Position numbers and translations under genes: made by a program. A stretch of DNA of 64,000 nt. It comes from Filobasidium wieringae (lineage: Eukaryota; Basidiomycota; Tremellomycetes; Filobasidiales; Filobasidiaceae). A model generated the notes under the pieces. That model worked only from the letters and a program-made list of their open reading frames with translations, made no database searches and was not told the origin of the DNA. This document shows, piece by piece, positions 33,493 through 44,820 of this stretch (positions are counted from its first letter, which is position 1; every line of letters starts with the position of its first letter). Location of the stretch: the NCBI GenBank assembly GCA_001600055.1, contig BCIV01000011.1:620001-684000 (forward strand), in the 5' to 3' direction.

Positions 33493-34208
33493 CTATGCCG
33501 CTGCTGGAGCGTTGCCCTCCACTAATCTCGTCGCCTGTTCTTCCTCCGAAACAGCCTCCTCTGCTAGCCCACTTCGAGATTGAGTGACCATGGATTCGTA
33601 CCATCCCCTTCTCGTCTCCGCGATAATCCTCGTTCGCTGTTCATGTGTCAAGGAGCGGTACCACTTCGAATAGGTCTTGGTATCGTGGGGTCTTATTCGG
33701 AGAGGTTGGTTGGTGCTTGGGTTCAGAGTTCGGAGAGCTTGGTGGAGAATGTTCGGGGCGAAGGGAGTAGGAGGGGAGGATTTGGTATATCGGGGAGACT
33801 TTGGGGTTTCTACTGCCGTCGAGACGTAAGGCTTGAGCTGAAAATTAGCATGAATGCCAAGTCAGCTCGTACGGCGTATGTATCAGGCAAGACTCTGGCT
33901 CACATCGGTCGAATCGAGGTGTTCCGCACCAGGCCCGACGAAATATCGGACTTTCGAATCCATCACTCGGTACTTTGCTTTCCCGCCGATAACGTGTTTT
34001 CCGGGAGGCCCCGTTCGGTGACCACCACCTGGTACATACGCTTGACCGGTTCCTATTCGGGGGAGAAGAGTGGATATGTAAATGATCTGAGCGATCTTGG
34101 ATTCACTCGCACAGGCAGGCTGGAGTTACCTTTGTAGAAATCCTTGTTACCCCTCTTCGACGTCAGAGGCAACCGAGATGCTCCTTGCAGGACTTTGGTG
34201 ACGTTCAT
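33493..34208 (-). CDS. mitochondrial large-subunit ribosomal protein mL41 (MRPL27)
   Basis: Mitoribosomal protein of the mL41/MRPL27 family. Start NVTKVLQGASRLPLTSKRGN at 34208. The first intron ends ...CCCCGAATAG and joins FYKG to TGQAYVPGGGHR, giving the family signature LTSKRGNKDFYKGTG. Then GPPGKHVIGGKAKYRVMDSK and VRYFVAPGAEHLDSTDLKPY match the mL41 core; the C-terminal extension (PPTPFAPNILHQALRTL; WYRSLTHEQRTRIIAETRRG) is longer than in yeast. Stop TAG at 33493-33495. It is divergent from mitochondrial uS13 across 280 bp. Confidence 0.85.
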
Positions 34209-34488
34209 TGTGAGCTATGTAGAGGTATGGTACGGTAGCAACTAGACGGCTAGTAGCTGGTAGACAGTTTCCTTGGTGTAACTTCATCGCACATCAATAG
34301 TTGAACGAGGTCGACTCTTTGAGCGGACATCGAACGATATTTATCTAGAGGATACATGTTGTCATGTCCGCGTGTTCCTCTCGACCGAGGTCTCCTCGAC
34401 TCATCTCAACATTTCACAACCAGGTCGAGTGGAAGAGAAACAAGGCTATTCACGTAGGTTTCAGTGACAGCCGCTATCAGCATCCAGT
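34209..34488. promoter_or_regulatory. shared divergent promoter of two mitoribosomal genes
   Basis: 280 bp between the start codons of mL41 (-) and uS13m (+). No motif was recognised. Shared control is inferred from position and matched function. Confidence 0.45.
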
Positions 34489-35281
34489 ATGCATCTCCTA
34501 GGACACAACCTTCCCGATCACAAGCTCCTTCGAGTGAGTTTGAGCCAAGAATGCACATATCAAGCTGTGGAATACCGACTGACTGGATATCCGCCTTCTC
34601 CTATTTCAGGTCACCTTGACTTCCTTCTACGGGATCTCTCACCACATTTCTCAGAGAATTTTAGCTCGTCTTCAGATTCACTCGGAAGCTACTGTAGCCC
34701 AATTGACCGAACCCCAGATCACCGCTCTATCCGCCTACCTATCATCCCCCTCGACGAACCCTTCTCCCGAAGCTACCCCCGTTTGTCCTCCTGGTCAACA
34801 ACCTGGTTCTTACAAGGGAAAGGAGAGGGCGATTGAGAAAGATGATCCATTAGATACCTTGAAGATCGAAGTCGACTTAAGACGCTCGGTCCAGAGCGAT
34901 ATTGCCCATCACAAGACGATCGGAACTTACCGAGGAAAGAGGTGAATCCACTTCTCTATCGATTACCTCGATGACAGGCTAAAGCTCCTATGTATGCTTG
35001 ATAGGCATGCAGCAGGACTTCCCGTCCGAGGACAACGAACCCGAACGAACGCCAAGACCGCGAAGAAACTGAACAAAGTAGATCGACGAGGCTTCGCAAC
35101 GTCAGTATATCGCTCAATCTGTATACCGTGCATTACTAAACTCCAAACGCTCCGTCAAATTTACAGATCGATCATGACCCCCTCCTCCATGACTGAAAGA
35201 ATACCAATGCCCAATGGTCGTTCAGTCCTCATGCAAACCCTGGACGAACTCGTTCCTAAGCGATTCGGTCGATCCCTCTGA
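34489..35281 (+). CDS. mitochondrial small-subunit ribosomal protein uS13m
   Basis: S13 family protein of the mitoribosome. Exon 1 is [15 protein letters not shown]; an intron joins [20 protein letters not shown]. An insertion of about 50 residues ([20 protein letters not shown]) separates the helix-two-turn-helix from the rRNA-binding part [38 protein letters not shown], the strongly conserved S13 signature. It ends ...[16 protein letters not shown] at 35279-35281. Three introns. The long insert and C-terminal tail distinguish it from bacterial S13. Convergent with eIF5B. Confidence 0.9.
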
Positions 35282-35469
35282 GCGGATCATCTACAAAGCA
35301 AAACTCCCGCCATACAGAAACGGGAGACTGGAGAACCTCATTGTACACAGAAAGACTGCATTCTCGATGCTTGTTATACATATGCCCTAGATTGCAATGA
35401 GTAATGGGCCGATGCTACAAATGGACAGACTGAGAGATGAGAACCGAAATGTGAAGAAATATGAAACGA

Positions 35470-38400
35470 TCAGGCAATGTCGAGCTTAGGCTTGAGAGCC
35501 TTGATCAAGGCCCAATCGCTGAGCTCGACTTGGTCTCGGAAGGTGGATTCTAAGCACAAGATAATCATGAGTTCCTGCTGGTAGCAGAGCAGAGTGAACG
35601 GATAGACTTACTGAGGACGTCGATGGACGATCGAGAGATGTGGGATATCAGTTCGTCCTTGTCATCGAAGCTATCGAAGAATCAAAAGCATCAGAACAGC
35701 GATACGGAGATGCGAAGCAGCTGATACTGACTGTCGACCGTAAGATTTGGCGGATTGGTAGGAAGCATGCTCGATCTTGATGGCAGCACCAGCTCCGATT
35801 TGCGACTTCTTGACCATCTCCTTGTGAACGTGATTGATTTCGATCGACGTGCTATTCAAGCGGATCGATTAGCTTGTGATACCGATGTTGCGTACATCCG
35901 TCCGATGGCACTTACACCTTTCCTAGCGGAATGATCTCCTTCTTGCCATCCTTGTCCGTCTTCACAACACAGATTGGCGTACCCGTTCGTAGCGTTCCTT
36001 CAATAAGGTCCACTCCCAGCACGATAGGATCACGTTTGGCAAACGCAGCGATAATGCTGAGTCGGCATGGCCATACTGCATTGGGTGCGGCATCTTTTCG
36101 CCTGGCTTCGAGAATCTGGGCCATGTAGGCCGTGAAAGCGTCGAACAAGTGGTAGATAATCTGAGCCTCGAAGATCTTGACGTTCAGCTCCTCCGCCATC
36201 TTCCTAGCATCCTTGTCAACCTCGACATCGAAACTGAGGACGACAGCGTACTCAGGCGCTTTCTCAAGCATAGCAGCACACCTCATGATGTCTCGCTTGT
36301 AAACAGGACCGATGTTGATACCCATGACAGGGATTTTACTGGTCTTCAAGAACTCCAAAAGAGCTTCCAGAGAACCCAAAGTACTAGCTTGTACCCATAC
36401 TCCTCGTCCGCTCTGGTCAATGTATTCCTCCATTCCCTTCAGGTCCGACATGATCTCGTCCATAAGATCTTCCTCGTCATCATCAGGACCAACAACCAGG
36501 AGTCGAGATCCAGCGATAGCCTTCTCCAAACCAGGAGCGGAAATCTTGATACCCAAAGCGGCCTTGACCTCTTTGTGGTGGACATATTGGGACTACAGGG
36601 AGCGGGGCAGTCAGTGGCTGTGTACGAAAATCCGAGAGATCAACTTACCTTGACACGCAGTTCTCGAAGTGGTTGAGGCGTAAGTAACGCTCGAACGTTC
36701 GTAACGATGGGACCGTTCAATCCACACACAACAATTCTGTCACCTTCCCTCATGACACCATTCGAGAGGACAACATCGATGGTCGTTCCCAGACCCTCAA
36801 TGACCTTGACCTCCAATACGGTACACTCGAGCTCCGACAGGTACATCAGACGCTCACTCATACGCTGCTGGGTGAGCTTGACGAGAAGCATGATCATATC
36901 GGGGATACCCTCTCCAGTGATGGCGGAAGTAGGGACCAAAGATACGTATCGACCAAAGTCCTTGTTCTCATCGTACAATACGGCGTTGAATCCCTGCTCA
37001 GCGAATGCGAGCTTAGCCTCCTGGAGACGGCTTTCGAACTCTCGCTGAGTGCTCTTGCTCTGCTGGTTGTAGGTATCTCGGAAGGCGCCGTTGGGAATAG
37101 GCTTCCATCCGTAACATCTATCGATCTTGTTCAAAGCGACGATGAATGGAGTCTTTCGGTCTCTGAGTAATCGAATAGACTCGAGGGTCTGGGGTTCCAA
37201 ACCATGAGTGATGTCCACTACCAAAATGGCGATGTTACACAACGAACTACCTCGAGTACGCAAGTTGGTGAAAGACTCGTGTCCAGGAGTGTCGATAATC
37301 AAAAGACCAGGAATCTTGTAGTCGAACTTTCCGTCCTTGTTGACTACCTGAGTCTTCTCCTTGATGGCAGAGGCAGGGAAATAAGTAGCACCAATTTGCT
37401 GGGTGATACCTCCGGCCTCTCCTTCTTGGACGTTTGTTTGACGAATCTTATCCAAGAGCTTGGTCTTTCCGGTATCGACGTGTCCCAGAATACAACAGAT
37501 AGGACTTCGCAAGTCGTCTGCGCTTCGAGCAGCCATGGCTTCGTCGTGGCGCTGTTGTCGCCTAGCAGCAGACTCCTTCTTCTTTCGCTCAGCTTCAGCA
37601 GCAGCCTTGCGTTGAGCTGGAGTCATTTCGTCCTCAGAGGAGGATTCATCGGAATCATCGGAGTCGTCGTCAGAGTCATCGGAATCATCTTCAGAATCCG
37701 ATTCGTCTTCCGAATCGCTCTCATCCTCTGATTCTGATTCCTCGACCTTCTTTGCAGAAGCTCCGTTTGCTTTGGCAGGAGTAGCCTTGGTAGCAGGTGC
37801 AGACGCAGCTTTGGCGGCAGGCTTAGCAGCTTCGACCTTGGGAGCAGGCTCGTCCTCATCGCTGCTCTTATCCCAATCGTCTTCGGACTCCTCCTTGACT
37901 TCGATCGCCTCAACAGCTTTGGTGACCTGAGCGACCTTCTCATCCTCGGACTTATCCCAGTCATCATCGTCCTCGTCAGCAGACTTGGCAGCTTCAGGCT
38001 TGGGCTGTTCCTTTACTGGTTCAGCCGCGACGGGTGGAGTGGAGGTTCCAGGTGCAGAAGGACCCTTCTTCTGCTGAGGCTTTTTCTTGTTACCGTACAC
38101 CACCTTCTTGGGCTTGGCAGGAGTGCTGTCGTCCTGCTGAAGACCCTCCACCTTGACTCCAGATGCCAAAAGCGCCTTCATACGAGCCTCAGCAGCAGCC
38201 TTCTCAGCCTTTTGCTTAGGGGTAAGCAGTCGACCCTCTTTCCTAGCCTGGTCTCGCTTCTCCTTCTCCTTCTGCTTCTTGATGGCTCGAGCTTCTTCTG
38301 CCAATCGCTCTTCTTCAGCGATACGCCTCTCCTCCTCTTCAGCAGCGAGTCGTGCCTCTTCCTCGGCACGTCTCGCCTCCTCTTCGATCTGCTTCTTCCT

Positions 38401-39702
38401 TTCCATAGCAGCGGCCAAAGCAGCCACCTTTGCATTGACCTTCTTCTTAGGAGCTTCGGGTTCAACCTTTTCAGCGGCCTTCTTCTTCTTCTTCTTTTTC
38501 TTCTTGTCAGCAGCACCTGCTCCACCAGCACCACCTTCGTCCTCGTCTTCATCGTCATCGGCTGCCTCTTCAGGGGCAGGAGTAGGCTCTGGCTTCTTCT
38601 CAGCTTCAACAGGTGCCGCAGACGTTCCAGCTCCACCAGCAGCCTCAGCCTTCTTCCTCTCGGCTTGAGCCTTCTTCTTGGCTTTTTCTTTCTCCTTCTT
38701 TAACTTCTCCTTCTCCTTCTTGGACAAGATCTTCACCTCGCCCTCACCCTCGCCCTCTTCTGCCTCTTCCTTGTCCTCCTCCACTACGGCTTCCGGTACA
38801 GGAGTTCCAGGAACAGCAGGAGAAACAACGTCATCGATGTCCATATCATCATCCTGCCTGTTCTGCTTCTTTCCCTTTTTGCCCTTCTTGGGTTTGACAT
38901 CCTCCTCTGGCCACTCATCGTCCAAATCGGCAACCTCTGGCTTCTTCTCCTCGATAGCGGCTTCAGGGGCGGGAACCTCTTCCTCCTCTTCATCATCCTT
39001 CTTTCCACCCTTGACCTTCTTGCCCTTCTTTCCCTTTTTCGGTTTGACATCTTCTTCTGGCCATTCATCATCAATATCCGCCTGAGGAGCTTCTACCGGT
39101 TGAGGAGCATCTAGAACGGCAGATCCATCCATGTCTTCGTCATCCTCGTCGATGGCCTTCTTTGCTCCCTTTTTGTCCTTCTTACCCTTCTTCCCTTTCT
39201 TGGGCTTGACGTCTTCTTCTGGCCATTCATCGTCGATATCAGCTTGAGCAGCCTCCTTGGGAGCAGGTGCCGAGGGTTCATCGTCTTCGGAGACGGCAGC
39301 AGACTTCTTGCCTTTTGGTTTACGGTCTTTTCGCGATCGCATAGCAGACTATTCATGATCACACGTCAGGAAACTCGAACTCAACCAAGTTTGAATATAC
39401 TTACCATGAGCCCACCGCCGCCACCACCCTCCTCATCGTCATCCTCTCCTCCACCAGCTTCAAACTCTTCTAATAACGCATAAGCACTCTTGGCTTGTTT
39501 TCCTTTTCCTTTCGTCTCCTCTACAGCAGGAGATGCAAGAGGATCTACATCGACCTCCTTGTTAGCCCTGAGTACCGTAACACATGTCGAATGTAGGGTC
39601 AGTTAACGAATATCATGAACCGAAATTCAAAGGGAATGCTTACCAGTAATCATCGGAATCCAGATCTTTCTTTCCCTTTTTTCCGCCCTTCTTAGGTGGC
39701 AT
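35470..39702 (-). CDS. FUN12: translation initiation factor eIF5B
   Basis: GTPase promoting ribosomal subunit joining. Start [20 protein letters not shown] at 39702, an intron, then ...[20 protein letters not shown]. The long charged N-terminal half contains four near-identical blocks built around [20 protein letters not shown], then Lys/Glu/Ala-rich coil and acidic Ser/Asp runs. The GTPase core starts [19 protein letters not shown] (G1), with [14 protein letters not shown] (G3) and [14 protein letters not shown] (G4). Domains II-IV follow ([58 protein letters not shown]), ending [12 protein letters not shown] at 35470-35472. GHVDT rather than GHVDH is normal for eIF5B. Only a few introns, at both ends. 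Confidence 0.95.
38860..39260 (-). repeat. four-copy protein repeat in eIF5B N-terminal region
   Basis: Minus-strand coding copies of D-(I/L)[19 protein letters not shown] occur at roughly 39180-39245, 39010-39075 and 38865-38935, with alternating codon choices and variable acidic spacers between them. The copies are conserved more at protein than at DNA level. At least three full copies are clear; a fourth is partial. Confidence 0.75.
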
Positions 39703-40023
39703 TTTGCTGTCTTTCTTTGGATGCTTATTGAGAGTATACAAGAACTAGAACAGGCTCCTGGCCAAGATCAAGTGTGCAAGTGTTCGCTCTTGAGCAGAAA
39801 TGAATCTGTCGTCACTCTGTATGAGCTTTTGTTCAACCAGTCAGTCAATCGAAAAGTGGAGGCAACGAATAAGCGCGTTTCAAGGAATGGCTTGCGCTTC
39901 AGATGTCAAGCATATGTTGTGCCTAGGAGAATAGGGGTACGGTACGGTACAAGGGCGATGACTAGGCGATACAACCATTGATTATGTGTCCAAGACGGGG
40001 GTATTAGTAAAGATAAAGCTGGC

Positions 40024-43000
40024 CTAATTTGCCGGTGCTACGGTAGCTTCCTCGTTGTCAGAGTCCTCCCACTGAACGATACAGATTTAGCGGCAGTTTC
40101 GAAAAGATTCTCTTCGTAAATCACTTACTTCCAATGGCTCGGCATCATCGTCTCCATCAGGAGCCTCTTCCGCAGCTGTTATAGCCTCTGGACTAGCTTG
40201 TATCTCCCTGGCATCCGTCTGCGTCTCTTCTAGATCGTCTTCCACGACCATACCATCCTCCATAGCAGGCAGGTCATCCACAACGGTTGAAGCCAAAGAG
40301 TTCTCGCTCTGCAAAGAAGGTTTCGTTACCGGTCGTTTAGGAGCCATGGACAAGGTCGTCTGTTTCGCCATCTTCTTCGCCACTTCCTTTCCTTTCCCAC
40401 TCTTCTCCGCTACAAGGTGGATGCATATAGATCAGCTCGGGCTTGTGTACATGTTGAAAACCAGGCTCACCTGCAACCTTCGCCGCGTTCTCAGCATCCT
40501 CGACCTTGTCAAAGAATGAGTAGCTCTTCTTCGCTTGCGTGTTACTTGTGACGTTGGCTTTGGCAAACGGGTTGGACGCGGCTATCTTGCGCGCAAATGG
40601 ATTTTTGATGCCTGCACAGCAGAACAATTGGTCAGAATAGTTTCTATATCCGAGAGTGAAGTACTCCGCTTACCTGAGGGCTTTTTGATCGTATCAGACT
40701 GCATAGATTCCGTGGGAGGATATGGTTTTCTGAATCCATCATCCTCCCTCTGATTGTCTAATCTCCTCCGCTTGCTTTCAGGACTAGCCAGCAAGTCATC
40801 CTCTTCCCGCCCCGAAGGTAAACCGTTCATCGGTTCAGGCGTTTCAGACACATATCGTGAGATTGAAGGGCTCAGATCTTCGTAGGTAGTAGAAGCTACC
40901 TGAGCGCGGCTAGCTCGTTTGGACCCATGTGATCGAGGAGCAAATTCGGTGACCTTGGCAGCGGCTAACGCAGCGCGGGAAGGAACGGGGCTCGCATAAG
41001 AGGGGACAGGGGTCTCCCGTGCCACCATCCGGTATGACTCGTTCCGTCCTGCACGTTCTTTCCTTCTCTTCTTGTCTTCCGTGGCTTCCCGGATGATCCC
41101 GATCTTTTCTTGTAGTCCCGGTAAATGATAGAAGGCGGCGACCTTCCCAGCGGCCTCCATGGTTTTAGGGTTGTTCATGATCCTCACGATATCTAGAGCT
41201 CGTTGCAACTTGTCCGCTTTACATGCAGCTTGGACTAATTTCAACAATTCCTTATCTTGTGAGACCTCGAGTTTGTTGACTTCATACGCCGCGTCTGACT
41301 CTTCAGCCCCAGCTGCAGTATCCCTGAGCAAATTCAGCTGCAGTTCATCGCGTAACAGTCTAAAGGTAGATAGTTTAGTAAGAACCCTACTAAAATGGTT
41401 TAGTAATGCGGCTCACCTCTCCTCAGATTGGCCTTGAGCGATATCCATGTTCAGCAGGGGAATTGCCACGCTGACGTCTAATATCACTGGACGAGGGAAA
41501 TATGGCTCTCGTTCCATACCCTGATGTTCGACACATTAGTTGATCAAGCCATAGTGCGAGGTATGAGTAACTCACCTTCAAGATGACACACATCAACTGC
41601 GAATCACTCAATCCCACAGGCCAGTAAGCAGTCTGATTTCCTCCTTCTTTTTTGATCAGTGACCGCGTATCCAGCAAAGGGGACCATCTCGCTTGACCGC
41701 GCCGTTTGCATCGGTCAAGAGTCGAAAGTAGACCGTCAGAGTCGTACATAGCAGGAGCCTTTGGAACGGTTTCTTAGCATGACTTTGACTGGTCCTTGCT
41801 AAGAACAATTGCTTACTCCGCTTTGTGAGAATCCGATCCAAGCCAATGTGGTCTTTCTCGGTAATGGCAATCTCCCTTCCTGCACAGTATCGAAAGAGTC
41901 CAGATCGATTAAGGTGTATCGTAGATTTTGACAGCCTGCGATAACAAGGTAAGGTTTTTTCTGGATCATCACTACGATATATCCGGACTAACCATCTAAA
42001 CTGGTACCTCCCTCCCTGTGCACCAAGAAGACCATCTCTTTTCCAGCAACCATACTAACAACCTCTTCTCCCATTCTCCAGATATACCTCTGTATTCCAC
42101 TACCAGTGAAGAACCGGATGTATCCCCTTGTCGTAGCGACCACAACGCTCCCTACGCTAGCGTCTTCGACTTCGAACTCGTTTGTATTCGATTTACCACC
42201 AGAAGCTAGCAAGACAGGTTGCTCGTCCGCTGGTAAAGAAACTTGCCAATCTGCTCCTGAAGCCCAAGTATCGTACGCTTTGTACTGGATTAAAGCGGGA
42301 AGATCTCCATCTGCTCGAGAGCCATAAACAATGCCTTGTTCCCCTGTTACAGAAAATGACCGGCGGTCAGAGGGTATGGAGCAAGATCTATGAGATTGTC
42401 GGTACTGACCGATCGCAGCAAGGCTGAACCTGTTGTGATCCTGGAAATGATATCCCCTTCGGTCTGCACCTTTGTCATGGAATTCCACATTCACGACATG
42501 GTGCGTGTCCTGATCTGTAACATCGACTACCCCAATCATGTTGAAAGCTGAAAGGAAAAAGCCACGTTAGCTGGAAGTGCATTCGAGAGTATATATATGA
42601 GTTGGATCTCACCCAAGTATCGTTTCTTTCCGCGCAGTGTCGTCGAACCAGGTTGGAAGGATGGTTGTGCTTTCGCAAGCGCGACTGCCATCAACGCTTA
42701 TCGATTAGCATCACTGGAAGTGCATGTCTCCATCTGTCATGCTTACCGACTTCCCGCATTCCTCCTTCCCCGTTGGGCGTGACAGCCCTCTCCTTATAGA
42801 TGGCCCCGTCATTATCATCTACAATCCAGTCGTCATTTTCCTCAACCTCCAAATCTTCCCCCATTAGATCGTCCTCATCCGCCTCGATCCCATCTACAAG
42901 CTCTCCTTCCAGGCCTTGTTGCCGTGTTGCGTGAGCCCTGGGGAGTCTAGCTGGATGAGCAAGTTCTGCAGGAATGGGATCTTGCCAAGTACTGAATGTT

Positions 43001-44354
43001 CCATCTAGGCATGTCCAAGATATAGCATTGTCCGTTGGAGAAAACTCTAGGCCGGTGACTATTCCTCCAGCGACTTTTATCCTGTTGCACAAGCAGGAGT
43101 CAAGCGTTGCGCAGGGTTTACGCGCTAGTTCACTCACCTAGATACCGGTCTTCTACCCTCTGTCTCCCAAATGATGATTTGATCATCTTTACCGCTCGAG
43201 ACCAAGTACTGTCCGTTAGGTGACCATGCCAATAATCCGATTTCACCATCATGGCCCGATGCTGAGAAGATTCCCGTCCTTGTCCAGGTTTGCGAATCGA
43301 TGATAGCGATATCTTTTAGGAATTTTGATAGCGGGAGGTTAGCATGAGCTCAAAGGGAGAGATAAAGGAATACTTACCGTGACTTCTCGTAGGAACGACG
43401 AAGAATTCTCCTTTTGGATGCCAAGCTACCGCACAAGGTAGATCGTCGCTGTTCAAATCATCAGCTATCTGAATGATTCCCGTATACCTGCTTTGTTTAT
43501 TGAGTGTACATACTCTGGCTTTCCAGCAGCTACTATGGCTTCAATCGTCTTCAAGCAGGAAGCGTTCCCTTCTGACACCTCAAATATCTGGATCTTACCG
43601 TCCGTCATGACTATCGCCTATCAAGATCGCGGATCAATCTGAGCTCTTGTACAAGAGAGTGACATGTGAATACTGACAATGATGTCTTGCTTTGTGTGCC
43701 ATGTTGCTGAACGGACCGGACGAGTTAGACCGGGAAGAAGAGTTATTCGAAGAGGATCTTTGATATGGATGACCTTCACTAATAAATCACTTTGAGTTCG
43801 ATATGCCAGTAGCCAAGAATTAGAGATCTTCTCTAATAGGATTATCTATAATGCCGATGGATGCTTACTCGGAACAAACAGCGACCTTCTCCCCAGTATA
43901 ATTCACTGCCAACCACCTCACTGAAACGCCTGATGCTCGAGAGAGGTTACCCTCGAAATCGTTTGCAGGATAGGCAAACGATCTGGTGACACCATCTTCA
44001 CACCCTGTTATCAAATTTCCTTTCTGTAAGTCGAAGCAATCTTTTTAGCAATTAAGAGCTGTAGGGAGATAGGCTCGAGCTCATACCGTAGTTGCCAGAG
44101 CCGTGATAGGTTCTCGATGCTCATCAAAGAACCCTGGTTCGCTATCTGGGTTGTGAACGTTGTGGTATCTCAGCATACAATCTGAGCCTCCGGTGTATAT
44201 CGTCCTGTGATTACAATGACAGCTGATCAGGGACATCGCACAGCCATCAGAACTTGTGGTTGACTAACGTTCCATCCTTGCTATAAGCGAGTCTGGTGAC
44301 TCCGGGCAGATGGGACGGACCCTCCCTGAGACCTGAAGGTGTCGAGACTGACAT
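40024..44354 (-). CDS. CTF4: Ctf4/AND-1 (Mcl1, WDHD1) replisome adaptor
   Basis: Trimeric hub linking CMG helicase to DNA polymerase alpha. N-terminal WD40 repeats from ATG 44354: SVSTPSGLREGPSHLPGVTR, TIYTGGSDCMLRYHNVHNP, EPITALAT, SVRWLAVNYTGEKVAVCSE, GEIGLLAWSPNGQYLVSSG, KDDQIIIWETEG. An acidic linker (DEDDLMGEDLEVEENDDWIV) leads to the SepB/Ctf4 second propeller and helical domain (LLKLVQAACKADKLQRALDI; VRIMNNPKTMEAAGKVAAFY). The C-terminal tail has two NPFA(R/K) motifs (KNPFARKIAASNPFAKANV). A last intron after EPLE gives WEDSDNEEATVAPAN and TAG at 40024-40026. About 900-1000 residues, many introns. An inverted repeat with two MCB boxes lies 122 bp upstream. Confidence 0.92.
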
Positions 44355-44475
44355 ACTGTTGTTTATGGGAGCTGCGGGCTAGTTGTTCGTTGAGACGATC
44401 AATATGTCTGGCTGCATAATATCTGCAATAATTCCTAGCTCGCACCTCGACAGGCAACTGAATTGAGCATATCAA

Positions 44476-44499
44476 ACGCGTCGCGCTACCGCGACGCGT
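44476..44499. promoter_or_regulatory. perfect inverted repeat with two MCB (ACGCGT) boxes, CTF4 promoter
   Basis: Arms ACGCGTCGCG (44476-44485) and CGCGACGCGT (44490-44499) are exact reverse complements around a CTAC spacer. Each outer end is ACGCGT, the MluI cell-cycle box bound by MBF. It sits 122 bp upstream of the CTF4 start codon, on its promoter side, and CTF4 is a replication gene of the kind MBF controls in other fungi. Confidence 0.75.
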
Positions 44500-44820
44500 C
44501 ACTTCATTTAGTCCACCGAGCGAGCAGTCTCAGCTCTCTGCTGCTTGTTACCTGCTTCAGTCTGGTCATGAGCAATACATCCACATGTTATGATAGCGGG
44601 GGGACTGAGAAGCTGCGAGGTGTCCAACAGATATCTCACAGACTATGGAGGAGAGGTTCACACTAGATTGATTGGAAGGAGATTCGTCGCCCTACCGAAA
44701 TCTGTTTCTACTCCTTTCCCCCTACTCTGCTTTGACTCGTTCGCATGTTATGTATACCGCTCAACCCGCACATTACAAACCTCTCTCTTCAAACCTCTTG
44801 GCTCGGTTGCCTCTACAGAC
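44500..44820. other. intergenic, rest of the CTF4 upstream region
   Basis: Between the CTF4 promoter repeat and the eIF4E stop. Open plus-strand frames here run antisense to the eIF4E 3' end and have no family features. Confidence 0.35.

Noticed and set aside
38153..39483. Ser/Phe-rich and poly-Pro/Ser plus-strand frames over eIF5B
   Set aside because: They are antisense to Lys/Glu-rich and Asp/Gly-rich coding repeats of eIF5B, which explains their composition.
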